Shown here: piece by piece, positions 46,322 through 55,719 of the stretch | How the letters are laid out: the number at the start of each line of letters is the position of its first letter | How positions within the stretch are numbered: the stretch's first letter is position 1 | Translations under genes and position numbers: made by a program | The notes under the pieces: generated by a model | The model's input: only the letters and a program-made list of their open reading frames with translations | The model's database searches: none | What the model was told of the DNA's origin: nothing | Source: Blastopirellula marina | GTDB lineage: Bacteria > Planctomycetota > Planctomycetia > Pirellulales > Pirellulaceae | Direction of reading: 5' to 3' | Assembly (NCBI RefSeq): GCF_002967765.1 | Contig: NZ_PUHY01000014.1 | Coordinates: 248,001 to 312,000 of the forward strand | DNA length: 64,000 bases

Positions 46322-48781
46322 ATGGCCATTGATCCAATCTGTGGAATGAATGTAGACGAGTCGACTCGTTGGCGATCAACTCGTGAAGGGCAAACATTCT
46401 ACTTTTGCTGCGAGCATTGTCTGCACAAATTCGAGGCTGGTGGCGATACACAGGACGCCCCACAGCAACTCGTTACCCTTGGCGAAGCACCTGAAAAGAA
46501 GAGCTGCTGTCACGGCGATCATCACGATCACGCTGGCCACACGCACGGCGGAAAGAAGAACAGTCAGTCGACCGCCAAATATATTTGCCCTATGTGCGAA
46601 GGCGTGGAAAGCGAAACGCCAGGCGATTGCCCGAAGTGTGGTATGGCACTCGAACGGAACCAACCCGCTGGACGCCAAACCAAAACGATTTACACCTGTC
46701 CGATGCATCCAGAAGTACGGCAAGACCATCCTGGTAGCTGCCCGAAATGTGGGATGGATCTTGAACCGGAAACCATTACGACCGACGAAGAAGAACACGA
46801 TCCTGAATTGTTTTGGATGACAGTTCGCTTCTGGGTCGCGGCGGCGCTCACATTGCCCGTGTTCGCACTAGCCATGTTACCGATGGTCGGTATCCCGACC
46901 GGCATCCCGCCCGAAGTTGCCCGATGGATTCAGCTGGTCTTATCGACACCTGTGGTCGTGTGGTGTGGCTGGCCCTTCTTCGTCCGCGGCGTGAAGTCGA
47001 TCATGACGATGAACCTGAACATGTTCACGCTGATTTCGATCGGCGTGGCTGCCGCATACCTTTATAGTTTGTTAGCAACCCTGGTACCTAGTGCGATCCC
47101 CGAGCATTTCCGCCATGGTGGCGAAGTGCCTGTCTATTTTGAGGCCGCCGCAATGATCGTGGCCCTTGTGTTGTTGGGCCAAGTGATTGAACTACGAGCC
47201 CGCAAGAAAACCGGCAGTGCAATTCGAGAGCTGATCAACCTCGCGCCACCAACAGCTCGGCTGGTTGAAAACGGCGAGGAACGGGAAGTCCCGCTAAGCG
47301 AAGTCTCGGCCGGGCAAGAATTAAAGGTCATTCCTGGCGATAAGATTCCGGTCGATGGGGAAGTGATCTCAGGTAGCTCGTCGGTCGACGAGTCGATGAT
47401 CACAGGCGAAGCAAACCCGATCGCGAAGAAAGAAGGGGATACGGTGATCGGTGGAACGGTCAATCAAAGTGGTACGCTGCGGATCAAAGCGACCAACGTC
47501 GGAGAGGACTCCGTGTTGTCGCAGATCGTGCAGATGGTCGGTCAGGCCCAACGAAGTCGGGCTCCGATTCAGCGATTGGCCGATACGGTCTCTGGCTACT
47601 TTGTGCCGGCCATCGTTGGAATCGCCGTGCTGACATTCATCATTTGGTCGATTTGGTCGCCGGCTGAACCCCGCTTGGCGTACGCACTTCTCAACGCAGT
47701 GGCTGTGTTGATTGTTGCCTGTCCTTGTGCGTTAGGGCTGGCAACGCCGATGTCGATTATGGTTGGCGTTGGTCGCGGTGCCAAAGCTGGGGTGCTTGTC
47801 AAGGAAGCGGCCGGCTTGGAAACGTTGCAACAGGTCGATACCGTGGTGGTCGACAAAACAGGGACGCTGACCGAAGGCAAGCCGAAGCTCACCCAGCTTC
47901 AACCGGCGAACGAGTTCAGCGAAGAGGACCTGTTGAAATACGCCGCCGCTGTCGAGCAGAACAGCGAACATCCCATCGGGCGATCGATTGTCAACGGAGC
48001 AAAGGATCGGGAGATGGCGATTCCGGAAGCCACCGATTTCGATTCCACCACCGGGCAAGGCGTTCAAGCGACGGTCGATGGCAAGAAGATTGTTTGTGGT
48101 AAGCCTTCCTTGCTCAAGGAGCATGGCGTCGAATTCAATGCCGAAGGCTCACCTGAAGGAACAACCGTCTACTTGGCAGTCGATGGAACGTACGCCGGTT
48201 CGCTCGTGGTCAGCGACCCCCTTAAGTCGTCAACGCAAGGTGCGATTCAAGCCCTGCATGAAATGGGGATTCGCGTGATCATGATGACCGGCGATAACCC
48301 TAAGGTTGCCGAGGCGATCGCCAAAAAACTAAACATCGACGACTACCAGGCCGATCTCTCACCGCAAGACAAGCACGACCGTATCCAGAAACTGCGAGAC
48401 GAAGGCGCCAAGGTCGCCATGGCGGGTGACGGTATTAACGATGCCCCCGCACTCGCGGCCGCCGATGTCGGAATTGCCATGGGTACCGGTACCGACGTAG
48501 CGATCGAGAGTGCCGCGATTACCTTGATGGGTGGCGATCTGAACGGCGTGGTGAAAGCATTCCGTTTAAGCCATCGCGTGATGCGAAACATCAAGCAGAA
48601 CTTGTTCTTCGCGCTGGTCTACAACGGAATTGGTGTGCCGATTGCGGCCGGGATTCTGGTTCCCATTTTCGGGATGAACGCCTTGTTAAATCCAATGTTC
48701 GCCGCTGCCGCAATGAGCTTCAGCTCGGTCAGCGTTATTGGCAACGCATTACGACTACGGGCCACAAATCTTACAGGGTAA
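46322..48781 (+). CDS. copA: Cu+-exporting P1B-type ATPase with YHS and HMBD domains
   Basis: 819 aa. Residues 1-40 are a YHS metal-binding domain ([18 protein letters not shown]). A His-rich linker ([15 protein letters not shown]) leads to two heavy-metal-binding (HMBD) repeats, [20 protein letters not shown] and [20 protein letters not shown]. The pump core has the CPC motif (C467-P-C469), phosphorylated D511 in DKTGT, GDGIND, TM7 YN (VYNGIGVP) and TM8 MSFSSVSV, the Cu+ signature. No classical HMA domain is present, unlike many CopA proteins. It exports Cu+ from the cytoplasm. No regulator gene is adjacent. Confidence 0.93.
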   Translation: MAIDPICGMNVDESTRWRSTREGQTFYFCCEHCLHKFEAGGDTQDAPQQLVTLGEAPEKKSCCHGDHHDHAGHTHGGKKNSQSTAKYICPMCEGVESETPGDCPKCGMALERNQPAGRQTKTIYTCPMHPEVRQDHPGSCPKCGMDLEPETITTDEEEHDPELFWMTVRFWVAAALTLPVFALAMLPMVGIPTGIPPEVARWIQLVLSTPVVVWCGWPFFVRGVKSIMTMNLNMFTLISIGVAAAYLYSLLATLVPSAIPEHFRHGGEVPVYFEAAAMIVALVLLGQVIELRARKKTGSAIRELINLAPPTARLVENGEEREVPLSEVSAGQELKVIPGDKIPVDGEVISGSSSVDESMITGEANPIAKKEGDTVIGGTVNQSGTLRIKATNVGEDSVLSQIVQMVGQAQRSRAPIQRLADTVSGYFVPAIVGIAVLTFIIWSIWSPAEPRLAYALLNAVAVLIVACPCALGLATPMSIMVGVGRGAKAGVLVKEAAGLETLQQVDTVVVDKTGTLTEGKPKLTQLQPANEFSEEDLLKYAAAVEQNSEHPIGRSIVNGAKDREMAIPEATDFDSTTGQGVQATVDGKKIVCGKPSLLKEHGVEFNAEGSPEGTTVYLAVDGTYAGSLVVSDPLKSSTQGAIQALHEMGIRVIMMTGDNPKVAEAIAKKLNIDDYQADLSPQDKHDRIQKLRDEGAKVAMAGDGINDAPALAAADVGIAMGTGTDVAIESAAITLMGGDLNGVVKAFRLSHRVMRNIKQNLFFALVYNGIGVPIAAGILVPIFGMNALLNPMFAAAAMSFSSVSVIGNALRLRATNLTG

Positions 48782-48794
48782 TTAATCGCGGCAA

Positions 48795-49406
48795 TTAGTT
48801 AGAACCTTTGCGGCCGATGAACTGCGTGACGAAGGCGTTGCCGGTATGGTACGTCCCTTCGGTGACTTCGCGTTCGAGTTCGACTTCATGCTGGACTTCG
48901 AGATTTGGGAAATGAGCGCGAAGAAGCTTGAGTGTCAGGAGCATGTCGACATCCTTCGGCCCTCCTGTTCCGTATTCGAGTTGCCGAGGATGGTAGGATT
49001 CCAGCAGAAACACGCCGCCTGGTTTTAACGACGTGAAGACCTTTGGATAAACATCAGCCCGCACGGCGGATGGGAGATGGGCCGAGATCGAGACGATCGC
49101 GTCCCACTTGGCGTCACCGAAGTCGAACTGGCACAAGTCGGATAAGACGTAATCGATGGATACATCGTTTTGTTCAGCCAATCGCTCCGCTTTCTTCTTC
49201 CCTTCGGCCGAGACATCCACGCCGGTGACTTGGTGTCCCTGACGGGCGAGAAAAACTGCGTTGCGGCCCTCCCCTTCGCACAGGCAAAGTACGCGGCCCG
49301 ATGGTGGCAATTGAAATTCGGAGGCCTTGAGAAACGAATTGGGCTCGGTACCGTAAATGTACTCCGATTGGCCAAATCGCTCGTCCCAGAACGATCGCAC
49401 ATCCAT
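48795..49406 (-). CDS. TehB-like class I methyltransferase
   Basis: 203 aa. The N-terminal WDERFGQSEYIYGTEPNSFL is the hallmark of the TehB/thiopurine-methyltransferase-like group. Then motif I LCLCEGEGRNAVFLA, GVDVSAEG and LKPGGVFLLESYHPRQL. TehB homologues methylate tellurite or other chalcogen/metal species in some bacteria; here the substrate is unknown. AAGGAG lies 8 nt before the ATG. It converges on the copper ATPase gene with a 13-bp gap. Confidence 0.87.
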   Translation of the reverse strand: MDVRSFWDERFGQSEYIYGTEPNSFLKASEFQLPPSGRVLCLCEGEGRNAVFLARQGHQVTGVDVSAEGKKKAERLAEQNDVSIDYVLSDLCQFDFGDAKWDAIVSISAHLPSAVRADVYPKVFTSLKPGGVFLLESYHPRQLEYGTGGPKDVDMLLTLKLLRAHFPNLEVQHEVELEREVTEGTYHTGNAFVTQFIGRKGSN

Positions 49407-49607
49407 CGTGATTTCTCCTTCAAGCTGCCAAGACTGCTACGCCGCGCAGGTAATTTAGATGACCGGTTGACCCGTAAGGTCGCAGCGATTTCCGAAAGCG
49501 GAAAACAATTCTACAAGAAGTTTTCAATTTTGGCTGGCCTAGACCTGCCTGGCAGAGCACCAATAATGGGAGTGTCTTAAACAACCATTGCCTGTCAGCC
49601 ACCTCCC

Positions 49608-51029
49608 ATGCAACGTGACCGCCAAAAACTTTTTCTCGAGGGGCCGATCGGTGTGGCTCTCTTTCGCTTGGCGGTTCCGATTATTCTCGCCAATGTGCTG
49701 CAAACGGGCTACCAGTTGACCGATGCTTTTTGGGTTGGGCGATTGGGGGCTTCCGCTGTGGCGGCTGTTTCGGTCAGCTTTCCGGTAACGTTTTTGGTGA
49801 TCGCGCTCGGGTCTGGGCTGGGGATTGCTGGCGCGACGCTATCGGCTCAGTACATGGGCGCCGGCCGGCAAGATATGGTCAATCATGTGGCGGCCCAAAC
49901 GATGCTGATGGTGTTCATTACGTCGGTCATTTTGGGAACGACCGGCTACATGCTTGCCCCCTACTTGCTGCATTGGATGGGGGTCGAAGCCGATGTATAC
50001 CGTGACGGGCTGGCTTTCATGCGGGTCTCGTTTGTCGGCATTATCTTTGTGTTTCTATTCGCCATGTTTCAGGCTTTGATGCGCGGGATCGGTCAGACCA
50101 CGATCCCGCTGCTGATTGTGCTGGGAACGGTGCTCTTGAATATCGTGCTCGATCCCATGTTCATTTTTGGCTGGGGGCCGATCCCGGAACAAGGAGTTCG
50201 TGGTGCAGCTTTGGCAACATTGACCACGCAAGGGATTGCCGCGATGGTCGGGATGATCGTGTTCCTCTTGGGGCGACACGGGATTCAATTGCGATTGGCC
50301 GACTTCCGACCTGACTTTCCGTATATCAAGCGGGCTTTCCTGCTTGGTGCGCCTGGTTCGGTCGAGCTATCGACCCGGGCGCTTGGACTGATCGTGCTTT
50401 CGTTTCTAGTTGCCAGCTTCGGTACCGTAACGATTGCCTCGTACGGAGTCGGGGCGAATGTGTTGCAGTTCGTGATGATCCCAGCGATGGGGCTTTCGAT
50501 GGCCGTCTCGACTTTAGTTGGCCAGAACATCGGAGCAGGCAACACGGCCCGAGCGTCGAAGGTCGCGATCCTTGGTGCGTGTTGGGGATTTGGAATTTTA
50601 ACGACCGTCGGCATCGTGGCGTTTGCCTTCGCACCGAACATCGTGGGCTTCTTCGTACCAGACGATCAAGCCGTGATCGATCATGGAGCCGAGTTCATTC
50701 GCGTGATGAGCCTGGCCTGGGGGGGACTGGGAATTCAGCTTTGCATGATCGCAACCTTCCGTGCTTCAGGCAATTTCCTGATTTCGATGGTGATTGCCTT
50801 GGTCTCGCAGTGGATGCTGCAATTCCCTGTGGCGTACATCTTATCGAAGCACACGCCGTTGGAGGCGAATGGCATCTGGTGGTCGTTCCCCGTGATGCAT
50901 GGGCTGATGGCCGTGGTGGCCGCGGCTTGGTTTGCCCAAGGCGGGTGGAAGAAAACCCGCATCACGGATCGCGATGACCAGGTTCGTCAGGTCACCGAAG
51001 AAACAATCGTGGAAGATGGCCTGCCGTGA
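49608..51029 (+). CDS. MATE-family efflux transporter
   Basis: 473 aa with 12 hydrophobic helices in two repeats of six. The N-terminus GPIGVALFRLAVPIILANVL and the segment TDAFWVGRLGASAVAAVSV are the classic MATE start; the second repeat begins near PYIKRAFLLGAPGSVELSTR. It should export cationic drugs or metabolites driven by Na+ or H+. It stands between divergent and convergent neighbours, so is probably monocistronic. Confidence 0.93.
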   Translation: MQRDRQKLFLEGPIGVALFRLAVPIILANVLQTGYQLTDAFWVGRLGASAVAAVSVSFPVTFLVIALGSGLGIAGATLSAQYMGAGRQDMVNHVAAQTMLMVFITSVILGTTGYMLAPYLLHWMGVEADVYRDGLAFMRVSFVGIIFVFLFAMFQALMRGIGQTTIPLLIVLGTVLLNIVLDPMFIFGWGPIPEQGVRGAALATLTTQGIAAMVGMIVFLLGRHGIQLRLADFRPDFPYIKRAFLLGAPGSVELSTRALGLIVLSFLVASFGTVTIASYGVGANVLQFVMIPAMGLSMAVSTLVGQNIGAGNTARASKVAILGACWGFGILTTVGIVAFAFAPNIVGFFVPDDQAVIDHGAEFIRVMSLAWGGLGIQLCMIATFRASGNFLISMVIALVSQWMLQFPVAYILSKHTPLEANGIWWSFPVMHGLMAVVAAAWFAQGGWKKTRITDRDDQVRQVTEETIVEDGLP

Positions 51030-51037
51030 GACAGGCT

Positions 51038-52156
51038 TTAGGTACCTGCCAATGCGCCGCTTTTTTCCATGCCTTCCGGCATTTCGCCAGTTCCGCTGAC
51101 TAAGGTCGTTTGCCACTGGGCACCCAGCATCACGCAGTTAATGCCAGAGCCAATCCCGAGCAGCGCCACGTTCTGGCCTGCTTCGAGGAACTGCGTTTGC
51201 GCGGCCAGAGCCAGCGTAGTCGGCAGCGCGGCGGCGCCGGTGTTGCCTAACCACTGCACGGTCGCGAAGTCGTTATCGATCGACAGGCCCAACTTTTCCA
51301 GCACCAAACGGCGATGCGTTTGGCCAACCTGATGACAGATGGTGCGATCGATCTGATCAGGGCTCCAGCCGGTTGCACCGAGGAAGTCTTGGAAGGTGGC
51401 GGCCCCGGTGGCGATACCTTCGGCCATCAGCTTTTCGGAATCGGTTTGCATCAGCGGATTGCCGACGCCCGTTTCGTTCTTTCCGGCAATGCTGTGGCAA
51501 AGGTCGTGGTGCTGGGTATGAGCACGAACCCCAGCACCAATGAGCTGATTGCCAGTGCGGCTCAGTTCCTTGTCGCACAGAATCATCGCGCAACTGGCTG
51601 AGCCGATGGTTAGCGACGCGACCGCCAGCTTGATGTCGTTGCGGCTGAGGTTGCTACTTTCGTTGAGCGTGGCAATCGTGTTGTCGACCAGATGACGCCC
51701 ACTTTCGGTGCCGACGACGATACCTGCTTTAATCTGGCCGAGCTCGATCATGTTGGCGATTTGAATCGCGCCATTGAGAATACCAAGGCAAGCATTCGAG
51801 ACGTCGTACACCACGCAGTCTTGTGGCAGACCCAGGGCATGATGCACGCGGCAGGCGGTGGCGGGCTCGAGGAAGTCGCGGCAGACCGAGCCGTGGATCA
51901 GTGCGCCGATGTCGGCCGGATCGATTCCCGTGGCGGCCATTGCATTGCGGGCCGAGTGGATGCTGACATCCCCTGGCTGAACTGCTTCTGGGAAGAAGCG
52001 ACGCTGGGCAATTCCCGTCATCAACTCTAATCGCCCCTCAGGCAACCTTAGCCGTTTGTAGAGGGGCTCTAGCCGCTGTTCGATTTCGGTCGAGGTGACA
52101 ATCTCGTCAGGCAGACAGTAGCCCAACCCTTCGATGCAAACGTTCTGATATTTCAT
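51038..52156 (-). CDS. FabH-like 3-oxoacyl-ACP synthase III family protein
   Basis: 372-aa thiolase-fold enzyme. Catalytic Cys in VSNACLGILNG, His in CHQVGQTHR and Asn in WLGNTGAAALPT form the FabH-type Cys-His-Asn triad. Length and the C-terminal GIGSGINCVMLGAQW fit KAS III and also OleA-like condensing enzymes; no oleBCD genes are adjacent, so FabH-like is the safer name. It would condense an acyl-CoA with malonyl-ACP or join two acyl chains. It converges on the MATE gene 8 bp away. Confidence 0.87.
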   Translation of the reverse strand: MKYQNVCIEGLGYCLPDEIVTSTEIEQRLEPLYKRLRLPEGRLELMTGIAQRRFFPEAVQPGDVSIHSARNAMAATGIDPADIGALIHGSVCRDFLEPATACRVHHALGLPQDCVVYDVSNACLGILNGAIQIANMIELGQIKAGIVVGTESGRHLVDNTIATLNESSNLSRNDIKLAVASLTIGSASCAMILCDKELSRTGNQLIGAGVRAHTQHHDLCHSIAGKNETGVGNPLMQTDSEKLMAEGIATGAATFQDFLGATGWSPDQIDRTICHQVGQTHRRLVLEKLGLSIDNDFATVQWLGNTGAAALPTTLALAAQTQFLEAGQNVALLGIGSGINCVMLGAQWQTTLVSGTGEMPEGMEKSGALAGT

Positions 52157-52686
52157 GCCGACTCAAATGACCAAGAACTCGCGTGCTTAAAGGGTTAATC
52201 ATACCGGCTTTAAGCCACTTACGAAACCAACATCGAATTTGAATTCGACGATGCCCCACCGATGGCAAATCAGAAATGACGGCGTCGCTAGCTGGAAGAT
52301 TTGGCGACAGCGTCTTGCTAGCGGCACAAGATATAGAAAATGCTTGGCAAGCTTTAACGGATCAGTAGACTTCTCCACATCTTGTGATTGATCTGGGAAC
52401 GCGACGGAACGTTGCGATCTGATCAAGGCTCATGATAGGGAGGTCATCGCTTCAGCCAAACCCAGGACGGGTATCTGCGATTCGCTTGGTGCGATACTGC
52501 TATGTTGTCGGACTAACTGCATAGAGGTATCGGCATACCACCGGTAAAAGTTTTGGACGAACTTTGCCATTTGCCAGGCAGACTATCGCAAATTCTCTTT
52601 TTTGGGCCAAGCCGAAAGCGGGCGATCTATTGGGTCTTGGGAAGATTTTCCTTTATTGGTGCATGACGCGCCCGAGGAGTCCCCAG
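52157..52686. other. Intergenic region upstream of the amidotransferase-like gene
   Basis: 530 bp between divergent genes. Nothing gene-like is supported. CGAATT-TG-AATTCG near 52230 is a short inverted repeat. The frame of the downstream gene is open from 52564, but the ribosome site argues against a start there. Confidence 0.5.
52674..52679 (+). promoter_or_regulatory. Strong ribosome-binding site fixing the start at 52687
   Basis: GAGGAG, 7 nt before ATG 52687. It makes the longer frames from 52564 and 52663 unlikely. Confidence 0.75.
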
Positions 52687-53439
52687 ATGTTTTCAAAACC
52701 TGTTATTGGTTTGAATGCTAACTTTCGGAATGCAACCCATGATCGGCCTGCATTCTCCTTCATTTCCGCCGGTTACTTCGATGCAGTGATTCGTGCGGGT
52801 GGGATTCCTGTGGTCCTTCCTCCTGTTGGCAACGCCGAAGATCAGCAAGCTGTTTTGCAGCGGCTGGACGGGGTGGTGTTGATCGGTGGCCCGGATTTGG
52901 ATCCTAATCGGGATGGCTTCATGCGTCACGCTTCCATTCGAATGATGGAACCGCGTCGAGAAGAAGCAGACCGTTCAATGATGAAAATGATCGCGCAGAT
53001 GCGTTTGCCGGTATTCGGTATTGGTGTCGGTATGCAATTGATCAACGTTGCCATGGGTGGCAATCTGTTCATGCATATTCCGGAAGACCTGCCGGGTGCG
53101 TTGCCGCATCACGACACGATCGACAAGCATCACCGCCATGGACTGGAAGTGGTTCCTGGCACCCTGATGGAAAAAATCTTCGGCGATGGCGAAGTTCGCG
53201 TGAACAGCAGCCATCACATGGCGATCGACGAATTGGCCCCAGGTTTCATGGTCTCGGCACGTAGTCCAGACGGTGTGATCGAAGCAATCGAATCGGCCCA
53301 CGATGATTGGTTCGCCATCGGTACGCAATTCCATCCGGAAGCCGAGTCGGCTTCGGCGTTGGATCAGCGGATTTTTGAAGAGTTCGTCGAAGGCGTTGTC
53401 ACGGGTAAAACCAACAACGTCGGCGTTGCTGCTGCCTAG
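52687..53439 (+). CDS. Class I glutamine amidotransferase-like protein lacking the catalytic cysteine
   Basis: 250-aa homologue of gamma-glutamyl-GABA hydrolase (PuuD) and related class I amidotransferases: GGIPVVLPPVG near residue 40, VLIGGPDLDP near 65 and GTQFHPEAES with H216 and E218. The nucleophile elbow normally reads GICRGMQ; here it is GIGVGMQ, so the cysteine is glycine (G113) and the next arginine is valine. The rest of the fold is intact, with no frameshift, so this looks like a maintained pseudoenzyme. A strong terminator follows. It may bind a gamma-glutamyl compound or regulate a partner. Confidence 0.88.
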   Translation: MFSKPVIGLNANFRNATHDRPAFSFISAGYFDAVIRAGGIPVVLPPVGNAEDQQAVLQRLDGVVLIGGPDLDPNRDGFMRHASIRMMEPRREEADRSMMKMIAQMRLPVFGIGVGMQLINVAMGGNLFMHIPEDLPGALPHHDTIDKHHRHGLEVVPGTLMEKIFGDGEVRVNSSHHMAIDELAPGFMVSARSPDGVIEAIESAHDDWFAIGTQFHPEAESASALDQRIFEEFVEGVVTGKTNNVGVAAA

Positions 53440-53467
53440 TGCAAGGGAGCAGATCGCACGATCAGCC

Positions 53468-53520
53468 AGGGGAAAGCAGGAACCGCAGGCCATTGGTTCC
53501 TGCTTCCCTCTCTTTTTATT
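53468..53520 (+). terminator. Rho-independent terminator
   Basis: AGCAGGAACC pairs perfectly with GGTTCCTGCT, extended by GGGA/TCCC with a bulge, around a 10-nt loop. TCTCTTTTTATT follows. It ends the amidotransferase-like transcript and lies 39 bp before the AnmK-like gene. Confidence 0.9.
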
Positions 53521-53558
53521 CTTCGAGGAAACTTCCCTTCTAACCGTTCGGGGCTTGC

Positions 53559-54809
53559 ATGCCTCCTAATACGCTCGGATTTTCGAGTTTTGCGGATCAC
53601 GCGCGGCGCTATTTCGTTGGCACCGCGATGACTCCTTGTCTGCGCTTTACCAGCGGGGCAATCTTGAAAGTCGACGGGCGCGGCCTGAATGCAGGCTTTG
53701 AACTGATTCAACAATTGAATGTTCGCACGCCTCCTGATGTTCGCGCGCTCCTCGAGCAGGGCGGGGCAGGGCTCGCGGCCGGCTCTCAGCTTCCCGGCAT
53801 GGCCTCGCGTTTAGTGGCGGAACTACAAGTTGTGAACGTCGAGCGGCTGCTCAACTCGTGCGGTGTCTCGGCGGAAAAGGTCTCGGCCATCGGACAGCGC
53901 GGCCCGGTCGTGGGGCGCGAATACTGGAAACAAACGGGCGCCTCGCTCACCATTGGCGACCCAGCTATCTTGGCGGAAGCAACCGGCGTGACGGTTATCG
54001 ATCACTTCGAGCAACGCGACGTTGTCAAAGGTGGTACGGCCCGCGGAATCGACGTGTTGCCGATGTGGTTACTGCTGACCAAAGCAGTTGATTCGTACAG
54101 TGCTCGTCCGACGGTGGTCGTTCGCCTTGATCAAGCGATTGAACTGTTTTACCTGCCCGCGCGACGTAAGAACCGGCACGTTCCGGCGCTGGCTTATCGC
54201 AACATCGGCCCTGGCTTCGCTCTGCTGCAGAAGCTACAAGAGTTGTGCGATAATAAGTACGACCAAACTCAATCGTTGGGCGCCTCCTTAACTCGGATCA
54301 TGGAGGAGGAAAAAGCGAGCGAAGTTTCGACCGACTCTGCCGATCAAATGAATCGCCTGATCGAGTCGATCACCAACCAATTGCCGGAATTGCTCGCCTC
54401 GAGCGTAACGCTCAATCAAGCGATGGAAGTATACTGGGCCGAACTTATCCATGGCCAGATCTTGGAACACTTTCCTACGACGCCTGAGTTCGCGGAGATC
54501 GTTATCTTAGGACGCGGAGCCCGTCGCGAGGCACTCGTCAAACGACTCTCGGAGAAGTTCGCTGGCATACCGCTCTCGACGGAAGTCTCCCGTGGGTGGA
54601 TCTCCGGCGCGACCGGAGCCTCGATTGCCGCCATCTTTGCCGCGATGCATGTCGATCAGGTAAGTGGCAACCTGCCCGATTTAACGGGGGCAACCGCCGC
54701 CCGGGTGCTCGGACGGATTACGCCTGGCAACCCCGCCAACTGGCGCGGGCTACTTACGCAGATGGAAGTTGCTTCTCATCAAACGGTGCCTCTCCGCGAA
54801 GCGGTTTAG
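53559..54809 (+). CDS. AnmK-like (anhydro-N-acetylmuramic acid kinase family) protein, degenerate
   Basis: 416 aa, ASKHA-fold. The middle matches AnmK: IGQRGPVVGREYWKQ, SLTIGDPAILAEATGV, then HFEQRDVVKGG where AnmK has DFRxxDxAAGGQGAPL. The C-terminal part has VILGRGARREALVKRL. The N-terminal phosphate loop MSGTSxDG of true AnmK is not recognisable, and NIGG is replaced by NIGPGF. The last 40 residues (GRITPGNPANW) form a tail. It may have lost kinase activity or changed substrate. A murein-recycling role is inferred only from the family. ATG 53559 is used; 53628 is possible. Confidence 0.75.
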   Translation: MPPNTLGFSSFADHARRYFVGTAMTPCLRFTSGAILKVDGRGLNAGFELIQQLNVRTPPDVRALLEQGGAGLAAGSQLPGMASRLVAELQVVNVERLLNSCGVSAEKVSAIGQRGPVVGREYWKQTGASLTIGDPAILAEATGVTVIDHFEQRDVVKGGTARGIDVLPMWLLLTKAVDSYSARPTVVVRLDQAIELFYLPARRKNRHVPALAYRNIGPGFALLQKLQELCDNKYDQTQSLGASLTRIMEEEKASEVSTDSADQMNRLIESITNQLPELLASSVTLNQAMEVYWAELIHGQILEHFPTTPEFAEIVILGRGARREALVKRLSEKFAGIPLSTEVSRGWISGATGASIAAIFAAMHVDQVSGNLPDLTGATAARVLGRITPGNPANWRGLLTQMEVASHQTVPLREAV

Positions 54810-54851
54810 ATTCCTTTGAGGGTCGGCAAAGTATTTCTTCCGTTCTCCTAA

Positions 54852-55610
54852 CTAACGACCGTCTCTTAAGCGTGCTCCTGAGAGTCCATCGGGGTCGTCA
54901 TCGTCGTCGTTTATCTTTTGAATCGATTTCTCAATATCGTAATCGACACGGCTAAAGATAATCGTGTCTTCTTCCAACAACACGTAAGACGGACGCCGAT
55001 CGCCATCGCGAGGCTGACCGACCGACCCTACGTTGCAGATTGTCTTGCCAGGGCCAAGCTGATACTGGTAATCACACTGTTCCGGAGAAAGGAAAGCCCA
55101 TTCCTGCTCGTCGTGGGGATAAAAAATGCCTGGCACGTGGGTGTGGCCGCAAAAGCAGAGCCTTTCGAATCCCTGCGCGACAGCATCCAACTTGCGAGGA
55201 TTGTAGATGTCTTCAGGAAACAGATACTCATTCACCGGATCACGCGGGCTGCCATGTAGGTACAATGCTTGGCCATCGACATGCTTGTAGGGGAGATCAC
55301 GAAGAAATGCACCAACCGTTGCCTCCTTACCCGTTTTCAGTAGCCGTTGGCGAAAGTTGAAGATCGAACGTTTGGCGGCGTGAGCGGTCCAGCCTTCAAG
55401 GTCGTCGCTTTGCATTGCGGCCAGATCGAAGTTGCCGAGCAACACAACCGGCCATGCCATTGCGTGCTCGACACAAGCAATTGGATCGGTCCCATAGCCA
55501 ACTAGATCACCAAGGCAAAACACCTCCCGGACGCCGAAAGAAGCCATGTCGGCGAGAACCGCTTCTAAAGCTTCGAGGTTGCCATGAATATCACTCAAGA
55601 TGGCCCGCAT
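54852..55610 (-). CDS. Metallophosphoesterase (calcineurin-like)
   Basis: 252 aa. Metal-site motifs: SDIHGNLEAL (D7, H9), GDLVGYG, GNFD where the usual motif is GNHD, HGSP and CGHTHVP. The replacement of the catalytic-site histidine by phenylalanine is seen in one motif only; the rest is standard. The acidic C-terminus contains DDDDDPDG. Members act on nucleotides, cyclic nucleotides or phosphoproteins; no substrate can be named. It converges on the AnmK-like gene, 42 bp away. Confidence 0.88.
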   Translation of the reverse strand: MRAILSDIHGNLEALEAVLADMASFGVREVFCLGDLVGYGTDPIACVEHAMAWPVVLLGNFDLAAMQSDDLEGWTAHAAKRSIFNFRQRLLKTGKEATVGAFLRDLPYKHVDGQALYLHGSPRDPVNEYLFPEDIYNPRKLDAVAQGFERLCFCGHTHVPGIFYPHDEQEWAFLSPEQCDYQYQLGPGKTICNVGSVGQPRDGDRRPSYVLLEEDTIIFSRVDYDIEKSIQKINDDDDDPDGLSGARLRDGR

Positions 55611-55719
55611 GATAGGCTTTCCACGTTTCGCTGAATCGATTGTCTGTTCGGATTATCACCTGATTCAAACAATCGAGCCATGATCGGGCCTAAAATCATT
55701 GGTTGCTCACGCAACAACG

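Noticed and set aside
51038-52156. OleA (head-to-head hydrocarbon synthesis) as the identity of the FabH-like gene
   Set aside because: No oleB, oleC or oleD gene is adjacent, and the triad is equally that of FabH, so the broader name is kept.
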